DNA of 64,000 nucleotides from contig QCXZ01000045.1 of assembly GCA_025024175.1 (NCBI GenBank), positions 2,296,649 through 2,360,648 on the forward strand, written 5' to 3'. The DNA is from Rhyzopertha dominica. Lineage: Eukaryota > Arthropoda > Insecta > Coleoptera > Bostrichidae. The notes below the pieces were generated by a model. It ran no database searches, had not been told where the DNA came from, and saw nothing but the letters and a program-made list of their open reading frames with translations. This document shows positions 46,119 through 57,567 of the stretch, in pieces. The position numbers and the translations under genes are program-made. The first letter of the stretch is position 1. The number at the start of each line of letters is the position of its first letter.

Positions 46119-46990
46119 ATGGTGGACGACGCGCAGGCAATGATCGAACAACTACAACAACGGTTAGCAGCAGCGGAAGCACTGATGACGCGACAAACGC
46201 AGTGGAAGCAGTTAAAAGCGTCAAATTGCCAAGTTTCTGGCAACGAGATCCCGTGCTATGGTTTGCGCAAGTGGAGTCGCAATTCCACACAAACAATATT
46301 CGGTCAGATAACATCAAATACCACACTGTCGTTGGCGCATTGGACTGCAACGTCCTGCAGCAGGTCTCCGACGTAATCGCCAATCCACCAATAACCAACA
46401 AATATGAAACAATAAAAAACAGATTGGTTATAGTCTATTCAGACTCGCAGGAGCGGCAGATTAAAAAGCTTCTGACAGAGGTCGAATTGGGAGACAAGAA
46501 GCCTTCCCAATTACTCCGTGAAATGCGCGCCTTAGCGGACAATAGGATTTCGGAAGACGTGCTCCGGACTTTGTGGACGCAGCGGCTGCCCACTCACATC
46601 CAGATCGTCCTTTCCGCTAGCGATGATGTAGCGTTGGAGAAAATGGCCAGCATCGCAGATAAGGTGGCAGAAATTGATTACGTACAGCTGATGTCGGCGG
46701 GAACAATCTCTGCTATCCACCACACCAAGACGCCACCGTCGACAGACCTGACCGCCACATTGGATCGGTTGCAAGCCCAATTAACAGTGCTGTCAGCAAA
46801 AGTAGATGATATCGTAGCCGATAGAGGGCGTCGACGACAACGATCTCGTAGCCAAAACCGAAGCCAGTATGGGAGCAAGCAACCAATGCAGAATGATCGG
46901 AGTGTTTGTTTTTATCATCGATGTTTTGGTGAAAAAACAAATAGGTGCTCGACACCCTGCAGTTACGCGAAAGATCCACAGGAAAATTAG
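46119..46990 (+). pseudogene. gag of gypsy element 3 (frameshifted)
   Basis: The first frame starts MVDDAQAMIEQLQQRLAAAE (ATG at 46119). The frame shifts near 46210 and continues with VKLPSFWQRDPVLWFAQVES, FHTNNIRSDNIKYHTVVGAL, LLTEVELGDKKPSQLLREM and LPTHIQIVLSAS. The end has an arginine-rich segment and a Cys/His motif CFYHRCFGEKTNRC followed by CSY, as in the large insect gypsy group with this gag type. A stop at 46988 ends it. Length and order are normal apart from the shift. Confidence 0.85.
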
Positions 46991-49775
46991 GAGCACCGTC
47001 TGCACAGGAGGCAGTGCATGACGGGCAAGCAGCAAAACAGAATCGCCTCTTTATCACAGACAGGACATCAGGCGCCTGCTTTCTAATAGACAGAGGAGCA
47101 GATATTTCCGTTATGTCCAAATGGTTTGGAGGTAAGCAAAACCATTGTATAACTCAAACCAGCCTTTTCGCAGCCAACGGCTCAGCGATACGCATATATG
47201 GAGATAAACATGCGTTTGGACCTGTGGCTACGCTGACCATTCCAAATATTATCGGGGCAGATTTTCTGTCACCACAATTTGCTAGTTGATCTAAAGAACA
47301 GACAGCTTATTGACAAGCAAACAAAATTGCAAACAGTGGCGGAGGTACATGGATGTCAACAGCTTCATGTACTAACTGTGGTGAAATCTATTGTGTTTCA
47401 TGAACTATTAGCACAATATCTTGCTAGACCCAATATCAAAGGGATGTCTCAAATGGCAGTTACATCTCATTACATTGTGACCACCGGCCCCCCGATTGCA
47501 GAGGCCCCTAGAAGACTGCCCCCCCCCCCCGACAAGCTAAAGGCAGCCAAAGAATTCCAATTCATGATGGACCAAGGATGGTGCTGGCCATCGAGCAGCC
47601 CTTGGGCCACCCCACTACACATGGCACGCAAGAAAAGTGCGGGTGAATGGCGACCGTGTGGCGACTATAGACGTTTAAATAGTGTCACGGTGCCCGATCG
47701 GTATCCAGTTCCAAACATTCAAGACTTTTCGTATAGGCTAAGTGATAAAAACATTTTTTCCACCCTAGATTTAGTTCGGGCCTATCACCAGATCCCGGTA
47801 TCAAGTGAAGACATTCCAAAAACGGCAATTACAACACCTTTAGGCCTTTTCAGTTAAACACACATAAATTCAGTGCTTGGTGATCTAGACTTTTGTTTCG
47901 TGTATATAAACGATATATTAATAGCTTCAGTGTCCCCCGAAGAACATTTATCACATTTAAAAACTGTTTTCAGTAGGTTAAGAGACTATCACATACAAAT
48001 AATCCCTCAAAGTGCGTTCTAGGAGTTCCAGAAGTAGAATATCCAGGACACCACATATCTGTAAATGGTAGTCGGCCCCTACCAGGCAAAGTCGAGGCTA
48101 TCACAGAATTCCCACAACCAAAAACTGTGAAAGAACTCAGGGTTTCCTTGGAATGCTGAATTTTTACAGGAGGTACATGAAAAATGCAGCCAGCACACAA
48201 GCCATTTTGCACGAGTACCTGAAAGACAGCCCAAAGCGTGATAAAAGACCCATACCGTGGACACCTGCAGCCATAGAGGCATTCAATCGTTGCAAGGAGG
48301 ACTTAGCAACAGCCACATTACTGGCACACCCCGCCAATGACGCCCCACTGCGGCTCACGACCGATGCCTCAGACAATTCCATGGGAGCTGTCCTGGAGCA
48401 GTACAGTGGCAATTCCTGGCAACCACTAGGATTCAGAACTCTGTGCCATATACGAGGCAATCAAGTTTTTCCGGCACATGGTGGAAGGACGCGAATTTGA
48501 GGTGCGTACGGACCACAAACTGCTAATTTTTGCATTTTCCCAGAAATCCAGCAAAGCATCACCTAGGCAACTACGTCAGTTGGACTTCATAGGCCAATTC
48601 TGCACAAAAATAACCCATATATCTGGAAACGACAACATCGTACAGACACCGTCTCGAGTGGACGCCATGTCACTACCTGCAGTTGTCGCCCCCGAAGAAC
48701 TGGCCCGGGAACAGCAAAATGATGAACATTTACAGGAACTACTCTCCTTCGGAACATTATTATTTTATTATTAAAGTTGAAGACGTTTTCGCCATCCGTG
48801 ATCTCCGCACCACTAGCCTGCGACACATCAACAGAAAACGTTCGTCCATATGTACCGCAAAGTCTGCGGCAAAGGATATTCAACATGTTCCATCATCTAT
48901 CACATTCCAGTGGACGAGCAACAAGCCGCGCGATAAAGAAAAGATTTATTTGGCCAGGCTTGGACAAAGACGTCACAGACTGGGCACGTAACTGCATACC
49001 CTGTCAACGTTCTAAGATATCGAGGCACACTAAGAGCGCTCCCCAACCATTCGCCTTAAACAACGAACGTTTTGAGCACGTTCACCTAGATATTGTCGGC
49101 CCGTTACCACCGTGTGAAGGTTTTCGGTACTGCCTCACAATGGCTGACCGATTCACACGATGGCCAGAAGTCATACCGATGTCAGACATATCTGCCGAAG
49201 CCATAGCTCAAACCTTCTATGTAAACTGGATTGCACGTTTCGGATGCCCACGATTCATCACTACAGATCAGGGCAGACAGTTTGATTCTTTGCGTGCAAC
49301 AAGTTCTTACGAGAACTGGGTCCGAACAATCCCTACAATCCTCCTCGGACTGAGGATATCTGTCAAAGGAGACATTGGATATTCTCCAGCAGAACTAGTG
49401 TACGGATCACAATTGAGAGTGCCAGGAGAATTTTTCTTGCCAGAAGAACGTGAGGCAACCAACTATTCGACATTGATAGAAAACCTCCGATCTCACATGC
49501 AAGGCATGCGGCCCACACCAGCCTCCAGACATGCCAAAGGAAAGTACTTTGTTCATCCAGCCCTCAATAAGTGTTCTCACGTATTTCTGAAGGATGATAC
49601 TGTAAAAAGGCCACTTACCCAGCCGTATACAAGCCCCCATGAGGTAATAGCAAGATCACCTAAAACAATGAATATTATCATCAAGGGCAAGGTGATAAAA
49701 GTATCAGTTGATCGGGTCAAACCGGCTTTTTCAATAGAAGACACGAAAAACGAGCGAAAACACCACCCAAAATAG
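46991..49775 (+). pseudogene. pol of gypsy element 3: PR-RT-RNase H-integrase, inactivated
   Basis: Protease: FLIDRGADISVMS and NIIGADFLS, where the catalytic D-T-G reads [32 protein letters not shown] and [12 protein letters not shown], then a stop at 47857. The region between is shortened and the active-site box reads VYINDILIAS, with the first catalytic Asp replaced by Asn. RNase H: LTTDASDNSMGAVL (about 48358) followed by a frame break, then VRTDHKLLIF. Integrase: [18 protein letters not shown] and [11 protein letters not shown]. The next about 50 residues are missing before [10 protein letters not shown], including the stretch that holds the third catalytic acid. The C-terminus ([21 protein letters not shown]) is intact. 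Confidence 0.87.
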
Positions 49776-49847
49776 GCAACCCAGCCAGTTTCAAAACAAT
49801 CAGTCCGTTTTCGCGACTACATTACATAGTCACTGGAGGGGGAGTAC

Positions 49848-50038
49848 TGTGGCAGCGCCGTTAACGCGATGCGTCGCTTAGCGAGAAAGGACGGAGCACG
49901 GTATCGTGGTGTGCAAAGTTTTTGACGTGTGTCATTCCGTTTTTCATAAAAAAAATTGAGTTACATCCGTTAATTTTGTAACAGAAATATAGTAATAGAG
50001 AGTGTTCTTTTCGTTCTTTTCATTAGACACCCACTACA
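49848..50038 (+). repeat. 3' LTR of gypsy element 3
   Basis: It begins TGTGGCAGCGCCGTTAACGC directly after the polypurine tract and ends CACCCACTACA. At 191 bases it is the complete LTR of the pair. Confidence 0.88.
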
Positions 50039-50701
50039 TACTTATCATATCATTTCTATAAAACACCAAATGTTTTAAAACTAGCAGCCAAATATAGGGT
50101 AAATCCAATAAATGAACAGGCAATTCATTTACTGGATTTGGCAAGAATTCTCGAATTAAGCAAAAATGATTCTTATAGCCAACTACATTAAAGTAAAAAC
50201 TTTTAGAGCTACAAAATATTACAATGGGACGTGGAAATCCAATGAATGAATAGTGAGAACCCGTGTTCCTTCATTGGTGTTTATGTATTAGATTTATTAA
50301 ATACAATTATTAAAACAAGTACAAATAATAATCTTTTTGCTATTAATTTAACTTAAAATATGCGATTCCAAAATTTACACTACACGATAAAATTACAGCT
50401 AAAGTAATGTGCGCGCCTGGAAAGAAGGCAGGCTTGGTGGGGACAACAATTGTCAGACAATTGTGTGCCCGCCATTATTAATACTCTCAATTTCAGGCTA
50501 ACGAATAAATTTATTAACTCAGCCCACCAATGCGGTTCGCTCCGTTCAAATTGTGGACAATGTTACCTTCCTAAGGTCTGACTTCTTTCCATGCGTGCAC
50601 TATACCAAATATTAGGAAAATGGTCAGCGCCAAATTTTGTCAAAAACTAAATTGCGATTTCCGATGCATCCGGATGAAGTTAAAGATGTAGTACTATAAT
50701 A

Positions 50702-51937
50702 GGGTCGTCCCGCACATTAAAATTTTATAGTTTTAACCTATGCCTTTTATTGCTTACATCATGAATACTATCGCCACGCATCTATTTTGCTTTCAGATTA
50801 ATTCAACTCGTAATAAACGGCGGTAGAAGAATTACCCTGTTTCAAATATTTTCGTAAATCCGCCAACAACTACGCAAAAGGTTCCTAATTTCCGTCATGC
50901 GCATTGTTACAGCTCCCTAGGTAACTAGGTGCTCACTGTTGTCAGTTTTATAAATAGCCAGACAAATACAAATAATGCAATGGGAGTGAGAGAGGGGCGA
51001 AGGTATAAGTATAACCGTCAACGTCAATATTATAATGTAAACATAGGAATAACCTGTAACCCTTCATCAGCAGTAGTATTCTTACAACAGCGAACAAAAC
51101 AATTCTTAACGTAAGCCATACTGACATTAAAAAAACAACAGATTACCCAAATACTTCGACAATATCTTGCTTTACACATCTGACAAATACGAAACTCGAA
51201 AATTTGACCAAACTATGTAAAAAAACGCATGGCTAGAGCTGTTAGGGTTATTCGTTACACATGTGATGTGACACATGCAGCACGTGCGAACGTGCGATGT
51301 CAGCGGTACTTTACGGTTTTCTTCCTAACGACGGCCAGAGATCGTCCTGACAAGTTTCAAAATTTATCATATCGTTGTCATACCAAAGTATACAAACTAA
51401 ACATTATCAAACTTTAAGCGTCGTTTAATTCCTCATAATAAAAACATTAGTTCTAAAGCAGGTTCGATATGGTTAAAGTGTTTTCGTAATTCAGCAAAAG
51501 GCCAGTGAATGCGCTTATTATATTGAACTGTTCATTATAGAATTAACTGACGGAAGGATGATTTAAGTTATTTTCACAAATACGCTTTAAGCTGACCTAG
51601 GTATCAATGTCACAATGCCAGTTTACGAGTACATTCCTCACGGTATCGCGAAAATTTGCCCCCATTGGCAACGGGACGCAGCTCAAAAAAAATGTAAACA
51701 AATATTACTTGCAATGCCGCTAGAACACTGGTGTTTCTCGCTTTCGTCAGCATGCGAACCTTTTACGTCATCTCCGTGGCGGAATATCGAGGCATTTGAA
51801 ACGGATATTGAAAAATCCATACTTTCACATTTTTTTTCTCGACAAAGAAGAACCGGAAAAATCGTAAAAAATGTCTTTGTGCTTCAATTTTTATGTACAT
51901 TTTAAATGTAAAATAAAAAAAATTGTGGGATGACCCC
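50702..51937 (+). mobile_element. 1.2 kb TIR element, copy 2
   Basis: The left end GGGTCGTCCCGCACATT and the right end AATTGTGGGATGACCCC are imperfect inverted repeats. The body matches 28590-29690 in direct orientation. A 96-codon frame (51615-51905: MPVYEYIPHGIAKICPHW, then WRNIEAFETDIE and FFSRQRRTGKIVKNVF) is open here but broken in copy 1. Its function is unknown. The superfamily is not assigned, and flanking bases (ataata and attatg) do not give a firm duplication. Confidence 0.7.
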
Positions 51938-53613
51938 ATTATGAAGGGTGCGCAAAGCTAAAATACATTTGAATACGACAGACGGAATGGTTAGAATGTT
52001 TTTAGGGACACTCAGACTTTTCTATAAGAAATTCCGTGCTTCAGTTACAAAAGCGTGGATGGTTTTCTCTGTGAATATTATATAGAAGATAAAAGATATT
52101 AAATATAACGTCTATGTTGAACAACGAGAAAACAATCTATGTTATCTTGAATATTTCAATAGGAACTAAGAAAAATGTGAGGGCATCTGGGAAAAGCATT
52201 TACACTGGCCTAAACCACAAAAATCTAAGAAAACAAACTCCAATAGTTCTAAAGCGTTAATGCCTTATGCAATTACTTCAAACCAGTGGAGCGAGTTTCA
52301 TAATGAGAAAGAGAGGGCAAAAGACGAAAAAGAAAATAGTAATTAAACGGCGGGTCGATAGGTCACTTGCAAAATCAACATCCCTATAATTCTCCAAATA
52401 GTTATCCTACGCCTATCTGACTGATTATAACAGATTCATCAAGGACTCGATCTGTTAAAACATTTAGAAAACATCCAGTTGGTTTCCATTATTTTGAAAT
52501 CCTCATTCAATCTTTTCAAAAATTAATATAGAGGTAATGGAGAAAATAGACACTAATGAAAAGAGAAAAATTAGCAAAAAATGAAGACAATAGACACAAA
52601 ACGGAAGAAGAAAGAACACAGGAAGGGGGGACCAGGTACGGAAAGAACAACGCGAAAAAAGTTTTCAAATCGAAAAAAGTAAGGAATCGCTATAAGAAAC
52701 TAAGGAAAGCACTGAACAAAAAATTAGAGAAAGTTGGAGAGAAGCGGATAAACAAAATTAAAGTAAAAGGTGGTGGTAGAACTAAAATTAATGAATCAAT
52801 GCAGAACATTTTCGAAATAAAAAAAAAAAGATTCTATCTATCACAATAGTTAACTATGTTATTGAGAAGTACCGAAATAGAAATGAAGACTACGAGGTTA
52901 GTATAATGGAAAAAGTAACGAAACAGTGAGATGGTGACAATTCTCCACCAAATTTGGTTCACCAAAATTGAAATTGTTAGGAATATTTCAGAGTGAGGTA
53001 CGGAAATTTAGCATTCAGTGACTTATTGTACTTACTGCTACTACATAGTCTAATTTTTTACTTTTATTTGAAAATAAATACCATGTTCATTCACTGGCTT
53101 ATCTTTGTCCACCAACTGGGTACTCATGTTCATTTACTGGCAACTTGTCATTTCTGTCAAACATAATTAAAAATGTAAGTCCTAAAATTAGGCATTCCAA
53201 ACCATGTAACTCAATCTAGCGGCTGTGGGCGCTTCTCCGAGATAATTCATTTCTGTCCGTGACAAATTTGGGTTTTAAAACATCAAGAACTGAATAAAAC
53301 TTTACGTCATCTCTGTGACTTCGATATCCACAGCTAATTACAAGGTATTTGTATAAAAACCACTAATAATATCTTAAATAAAGGCAAAAAGAACTTCACA
53401 ACTTTATAAAAACACAAAGCGTGGCACTAGTAGCTAAAATTAAAAATCAAATTCGTAATTTGTCTTATTTGTTCACTGAGCGATTGACCCTATGTGTGTT
53501 AATACTTACGAGAAGGCAGATTGATAAGTCACACCGACAATCAACTTTACCATAGCATTGCTTACCACATCATAAACGTTTGCAAGCGAACCACTAAGAG
53601 ATAAAAATTTTAC

Positions 53614-53740
53614 ACTTCATCTCCGTCATCTTCTTGAACGAGAAATCTACCGGTTTCTCTGTCTCGATCAACGTCTGTTCGTTAATGCGAAAATCGATCA
53701 CTTCTTTCTTAACACCTCCTTTCTTTTTATCGCCTTCCAT
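53614..53740 (-). CDS. LRRC51: LRRC51-like protein, alternative first exon 1a
   Basis: An ATG at 53740 opens 42 codons plus one base before a GTAAAA donor (53613-53608). The peptide is MEGDKKKGGVKKEVIDF, then INEQTLIETE, then KPVDFSFKKMTEMK. The KPVDFSFKK part matches the LDYSFRS strand at the start of vertebrate LRRC51 and is nearly identical to exon 1b. The single leftover base joins the two bases of exon 2 to make Ser. It would give a protein of 214 residues with a longer, charged N-terminus. The open frame continues past the donor for only a few codons. The role of the basic extension is unknown. Confidence 0.8.
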
Positions 53741-53913
53741 CCCCGAAACGTGCGAAAAAAATTTGATTACTGACAGTGACAGCAGCAGTTAAACTCTCGT
53801 TAACCGCAGTTACGTAGAAAATTGAAACTGAAGCCTTGACCGCGCCAGCAGGTCAGCGCAAGAACATATTATTAACCCGATGTTTACTATTTAAGAATGG
53901 GTTGCGGTTTTAC

Positions 53914-53995
53914 CTTCGAGTTTCTTGATTTTCTTGAACGAGAAATCCACCGGCTTTCCGATTTCGATCTCTCTTCTCTCCGCCTCCGTCGCCAT
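53914..53995 (-). CDS. LRRC51: LRRC51-like protein, alternative first exon 1b
   Basis: An ATG at 53995 opens 27 codons plus one base before a GTAAAA donor (53913-53908). The peptide is MATEAERREIEIG then KPVDFSFKKIKKLE. It shares the nine-residue core KPVDFSFKK, the donor hexamer and phase 1 with exon 1a, 174 bases downstream. Splicing to exon 2 gives Ala at the junction and a 199-residue product, close to the roughly 190 residues of vertebrate LRRC51. The two exons are best read as a tandem duplication used from alternative promoters; a second paralogous gene sharing the same downstream exons is the alternative. Confidence 0.82.
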
Positions 53996-54599
53996 CCTTC
54001 AAGGGTCATTAAAAATTTTGAGTCGACACAACCGAAAGGAATTTCAAAGACGGCAATTCGAAAGAATTCGCGGCCGTCAGTCGTGACAGCGTGACAATTT
54101 GGGTCTTGTTCGATTAAATCTAATCGGTGGGGTTTCTATAGAGATGCGGCCACTTGTTGCGCTTACAGCATTGCGGCGCAGGAAAGAAATTGANCAGCAC
54201 GGAAACTTCGAGAAATTAGTTTATTAATGAAAAGCGCTGGTGTTGTTCAGCAAACATTTTCTCTAATAAGATACAGGTATTATTAATAATATAGTGGCTT
54301 TAATTGTACAATGTTGATCATTTTAGTTGTGATTGCAAGGTACAAGCTAAACGGTTGGAAACAGAGACAAACTAAAGTGGATACCTCAAGTTCGGTTGCA
54401 CATATTTATCTCATCAAATATCAAATTAAGCTTCAAAAATCAAAAGCCCATACAATAAATCGGTTGTCACACATGTATTATATGGAACTATATGGATCTC
54501 TAAAATCGCAATTTGATGGAGCCCGAAAGTGTGATAGAAGAAATGACATTAGATATAAATTTAACATTCAGATAAACAAATGCAAGATGCTAGCGATAT

Positions 54600-54955
54600 A
54601 AAAAACCGCTGCAAATTGAATCAATANTTCCACATCCAATTGTCAAAATGACATTAACGTTTTTAATTCTTATACTATACGATTAGTTATCAGGTTTTGA
54701 ACATTTTTCTCTCTACACATTTTTTCTAAGACAAACTGTCCTCGGTATATTAGCAAAAATACATAAATTTTTAAAATCTGTTTTTTCCAAATAACTCGAA
54801 AAGTATTAACTTAACAAAAAAAATACAAGAGAGCTNTCCGATCATAAATTTGATTTCCTATACACGTTTTGTGAAAAATTTTATTTCCTATCTGATCGTA
54901 TTTTTCATCTTTTGAATATATTAAATATAATTGGGAGATATTTTAGGAAAAGCTA
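54600..54955 (-). repeat. Family X repeat, right-end fragment
   Basis: This matches 14517-14960 with a deletion ('accgctgcaaattgaatcaat', 'ttccacatccaattgtcaaaatgac', 'acgattagttatcaggtttt'). It stops at 'tttaggaaaa', where a Penelope-type end begins. Confidence 0.7.
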
Positions 54956-54958
54956 CTT

Positions 54959-54990
54959 CTGAGGATGACACCAACATGAGTGTCGAAACG
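54959..54990 (+). ncRNA. Hammerhead-like core, Penelope-type end
   Basis: CTGAGGA at 54959-54965, one T, stem GACAC-(CAACATGA)-GTGTC, then GAAACG. Flanking sequence to about 55024 matches the arms at 42835-43010. Confidence 0.42.
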
Positions 54991-55029
54991 TCAAGGTCAA
55001 CGTGGGAGCCAACCCGGAAAACATGTCAG

Positions 55030-56390
55030 TGATTAGGATTTTAGCATTGCATAGATACACTCCACAATCAGGGGTTGATCAATGGGAACAAGAGGTGAAA
55101 AACAGAGGTAGAACTCAAGTGAGTGCGTTAGAAATACCAAAATAATTGAGCTCGTATCTAGCTCAGGTCAGGTATTGGATACTGTGTTGAAAATATTAAC
55201 ATAAACGCAAATGAACGGCTTAAGTCATAAAATATCGTTAACAAAATATTGTAGGTACCCAACACTTGAAACCAGATATTGATTAAGTTCTAGAACTGCA
55301 ACAAAATAAACAGAATCAAGAGAACTACAAAAGCCGGTCTCAACGTTGTAGGTAATTTTAATGATATTTACACAAAATATAATAGTTGTTTACAATTTAT
55401 ACAAAATGAAAACTTCAAAAAGCTCAATTGCTCACTACAGAAGCACAAAACACACAGATTAAGTATACCAAGAATGTGAGTCAGTATTCCTCTTGTTAGC
55501 TACCGGTTTTGATGGATTTATAATCTCTAAAAATTACAAAACTCTACTAAAAATTATACTACTTATCAAAATAACAGGTATACTTCCTTGACATTTATTG
55601 TTAGTTCCACTTGTTTTACATGTGTTTTTCATAAGGTCATGTAAATGTGTCCTTTAAAAACTGTGTAAATGTGTTATAAATTAGTAGAAGAAATTTACAT
55701 TGTATAATAAATCATTATTCCTTCCTTAGATCACCGTATCGTATCATTCTAGAACCATTTCATTTTAAATTATTTATTCATTATTAAGACTACAGAATTT
55801 TCTGAAGATCAAGAAATGAAATGCACTTTTTATATCTGCAAGCAACTTTCTTCGAAAAAGAACAAAGTATAAATCAAAGTAAATAGGTCAAATCTAAATA
55901 ATAGTAGACAAAAAACTTCAGATAATATCCGTGCTCTAGATCTCAAGTAACATCCGCTCATCTGTCATGTAACACGTTTTATAAAACAAAAATTGGTTTT
56001 CCAATGATACTGTTAGTTAGAATTGTTAAAATTATAATTCATTAATCTCACATTCGTATAGTGAACTTAAAAATATAAGGGAGATATTATGATGTGAAGA
56101 AATGTCTAAAGATATTGCGGATTTTCTAAATGTGTGCAACGTGTAGCAGTACAGTTAAATAGATCCACTAACTAAAAAGAACTAGTAAATACCTCACTCA
56201 ATCTTGGCAGTATTTGTATTATAATTTTTGTCTTTAAAAAATCTCTTAATTTAATAATTGTAAACGCATGCACCCATTAGTTTTTTTACAATAAAATATA
56301 AGTCCTAAAACAGTTGTTGATTTATGTAAACGCTATGTTCACATTACAGAGTTCAAGATCAGTACTATATATATGATTTAAATATCATAA
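55030..56390. other. Intergenic, nothing recognised
   Basis: A+T-rich sequence without a recognisable frame, repeat pair or tandem array. Confidence 0.45.
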
Positions 56391-57095
56391 CATGCGAAAC
56401 TGCTTACCACTGAATAAAGTACATGACGAAGCTGGGTCCGGCAAGCGTATATACATAGCATGCCATATTAAGTGGAATTAGTGGATTATGATAATACTTT
56501 AAACAAATACGTTATTAGACGGACGCCCAAGCATACNATAAGCTGTAATGACGAAGCGGGGTCCAGCCAGCGTATACTGAATGCCTTATTAACTGGAAAG
56601 AATAAACTCTTATGGTAATAGTTTTACCAAATACGTTATTNGACGNTCGCCATATATGCGATAAGCNGTAATGACGAAGCTGGGTCCAGCAAGCCTATAT
56701 AGCATGCCGTATTAAGTAAAAAGAATAAACTTATGGTATCAGTTTAACCAAATACGTTATTAGACGGTCCCCATATATACGATAAGCTGTAATGACAAAG
56801 CAGGGTCCAGCAAGCGAATATAGTATGCCGTATTAAGTGGATGATATACACTCATAGTATTAGTTTAACCAGATACGTTATTAGACGGTCGCCATATATA
56901 CGATAAGCTGTAATGATGAAGCTGGGTCCAGCAAGCGTATGTAGCATGCCGTATTAAATGGAAGGAATAAACTTATGGTATCAGTTTAAACAAATACGTT
57001 ATTAGACGGTCGCCATGTATACGATAAGCTGTAATGACGAANCTGGGTCCAGCAAGCGTATATAGCAAGCCGTATTAAAAGNAAGAAATAAACTT

Positions 57096-57195
57096 NNNNN
57101 NNNNNNNNNNNNNNNNNNNNNNNNNNNNNNNNNNNNNNNNNNNNNNNNNNNNNNNNNNNNNNNNNNNNNNNNNNNNNNNNNNNNNNNNNNNNNNN
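57096..57195. other. Assembly gap (100 N)
   Basis: A run of exactly 100 N inside the satellite. The round length suggests a placeholder, so the true array is probably longer. Confidence 0.99.
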
Positions 57196-57567
57196 CGCGC
57201 TAGCATACCGTAAGCTGTAATGACGTAAGTGGATCCAGCAGCGTATGCCTTATTAAGTGGAAAGTATAAACCCTTATGGTAATAGTTTAACCAAATACTT
57301 ATTAGACGTACGCCCTAGCATAGCATAAGCTGTAATGACGAAGGTGGTCCACAAGCGTATATAGTATGGCGTATTGAGTGGAAAGAATAAACTCTTATGA
57401 AATTAGGTTTTACCTAATAAGTTATTAGACGGTCGCCATATGTACGATAAGCTGCAATGACAAAGGTGGGTTCAGCAAGCGTATATAGTATGCCGTATTA
57501 AGTGGAAAGAATAAACTCTTATGGTATTAGTTTAACCAAATACGTTATTAGACGGTCGCCATATGTA

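Larger units (their letters stand above)
45927..50038 (+). mobile_element. Ty3/gypsy element 3, dead
   Basis: The 3' LTR (49848-50038) starts TGTGGCAGCGCC after a polypurine tract (ACTGGAGGGGGAGTAC) and ends CACTACA. The 5' LTR keeps only its last about 116 bases (45927-46042). A TTTGGTGACCCCGACGTG primer-binding site follows at 46046. The interior encodes gag, protease, RT, RNase H and integrase, with mutations in the active sites of at least three of them. G+C content is higher than in the surroundings. It sits in intron 1 of the LRRC51-like gene, in opposite orientation. Confidence 0.9.
39014..53613 (-). other. Intron 1 of LRRC51-like gene (transposon-filled)
   Basis: About 14.6 kb from the first-exon donor to the exon 2 acceptor. 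It contains a long foldback (39090-41365), repeat fragments, a TA-type MITE, an IS630-type transposase remnant, gypsy element 3 and a TIR element. Stretches 41370-42060, 43015-44000, 45480-45920, 50040-50700 and 51940-53610 show nothing beyond short open frames; a lysine-rich frame at 52556-52849 has no domain. Confidence 0.75.

Noticed and set aside
52556..52849. 97-residue lysine/glutamate-rich open frame
   Set aside because: It lies in purine-rich DNA where such frames arise easily; no domain or conserved context.
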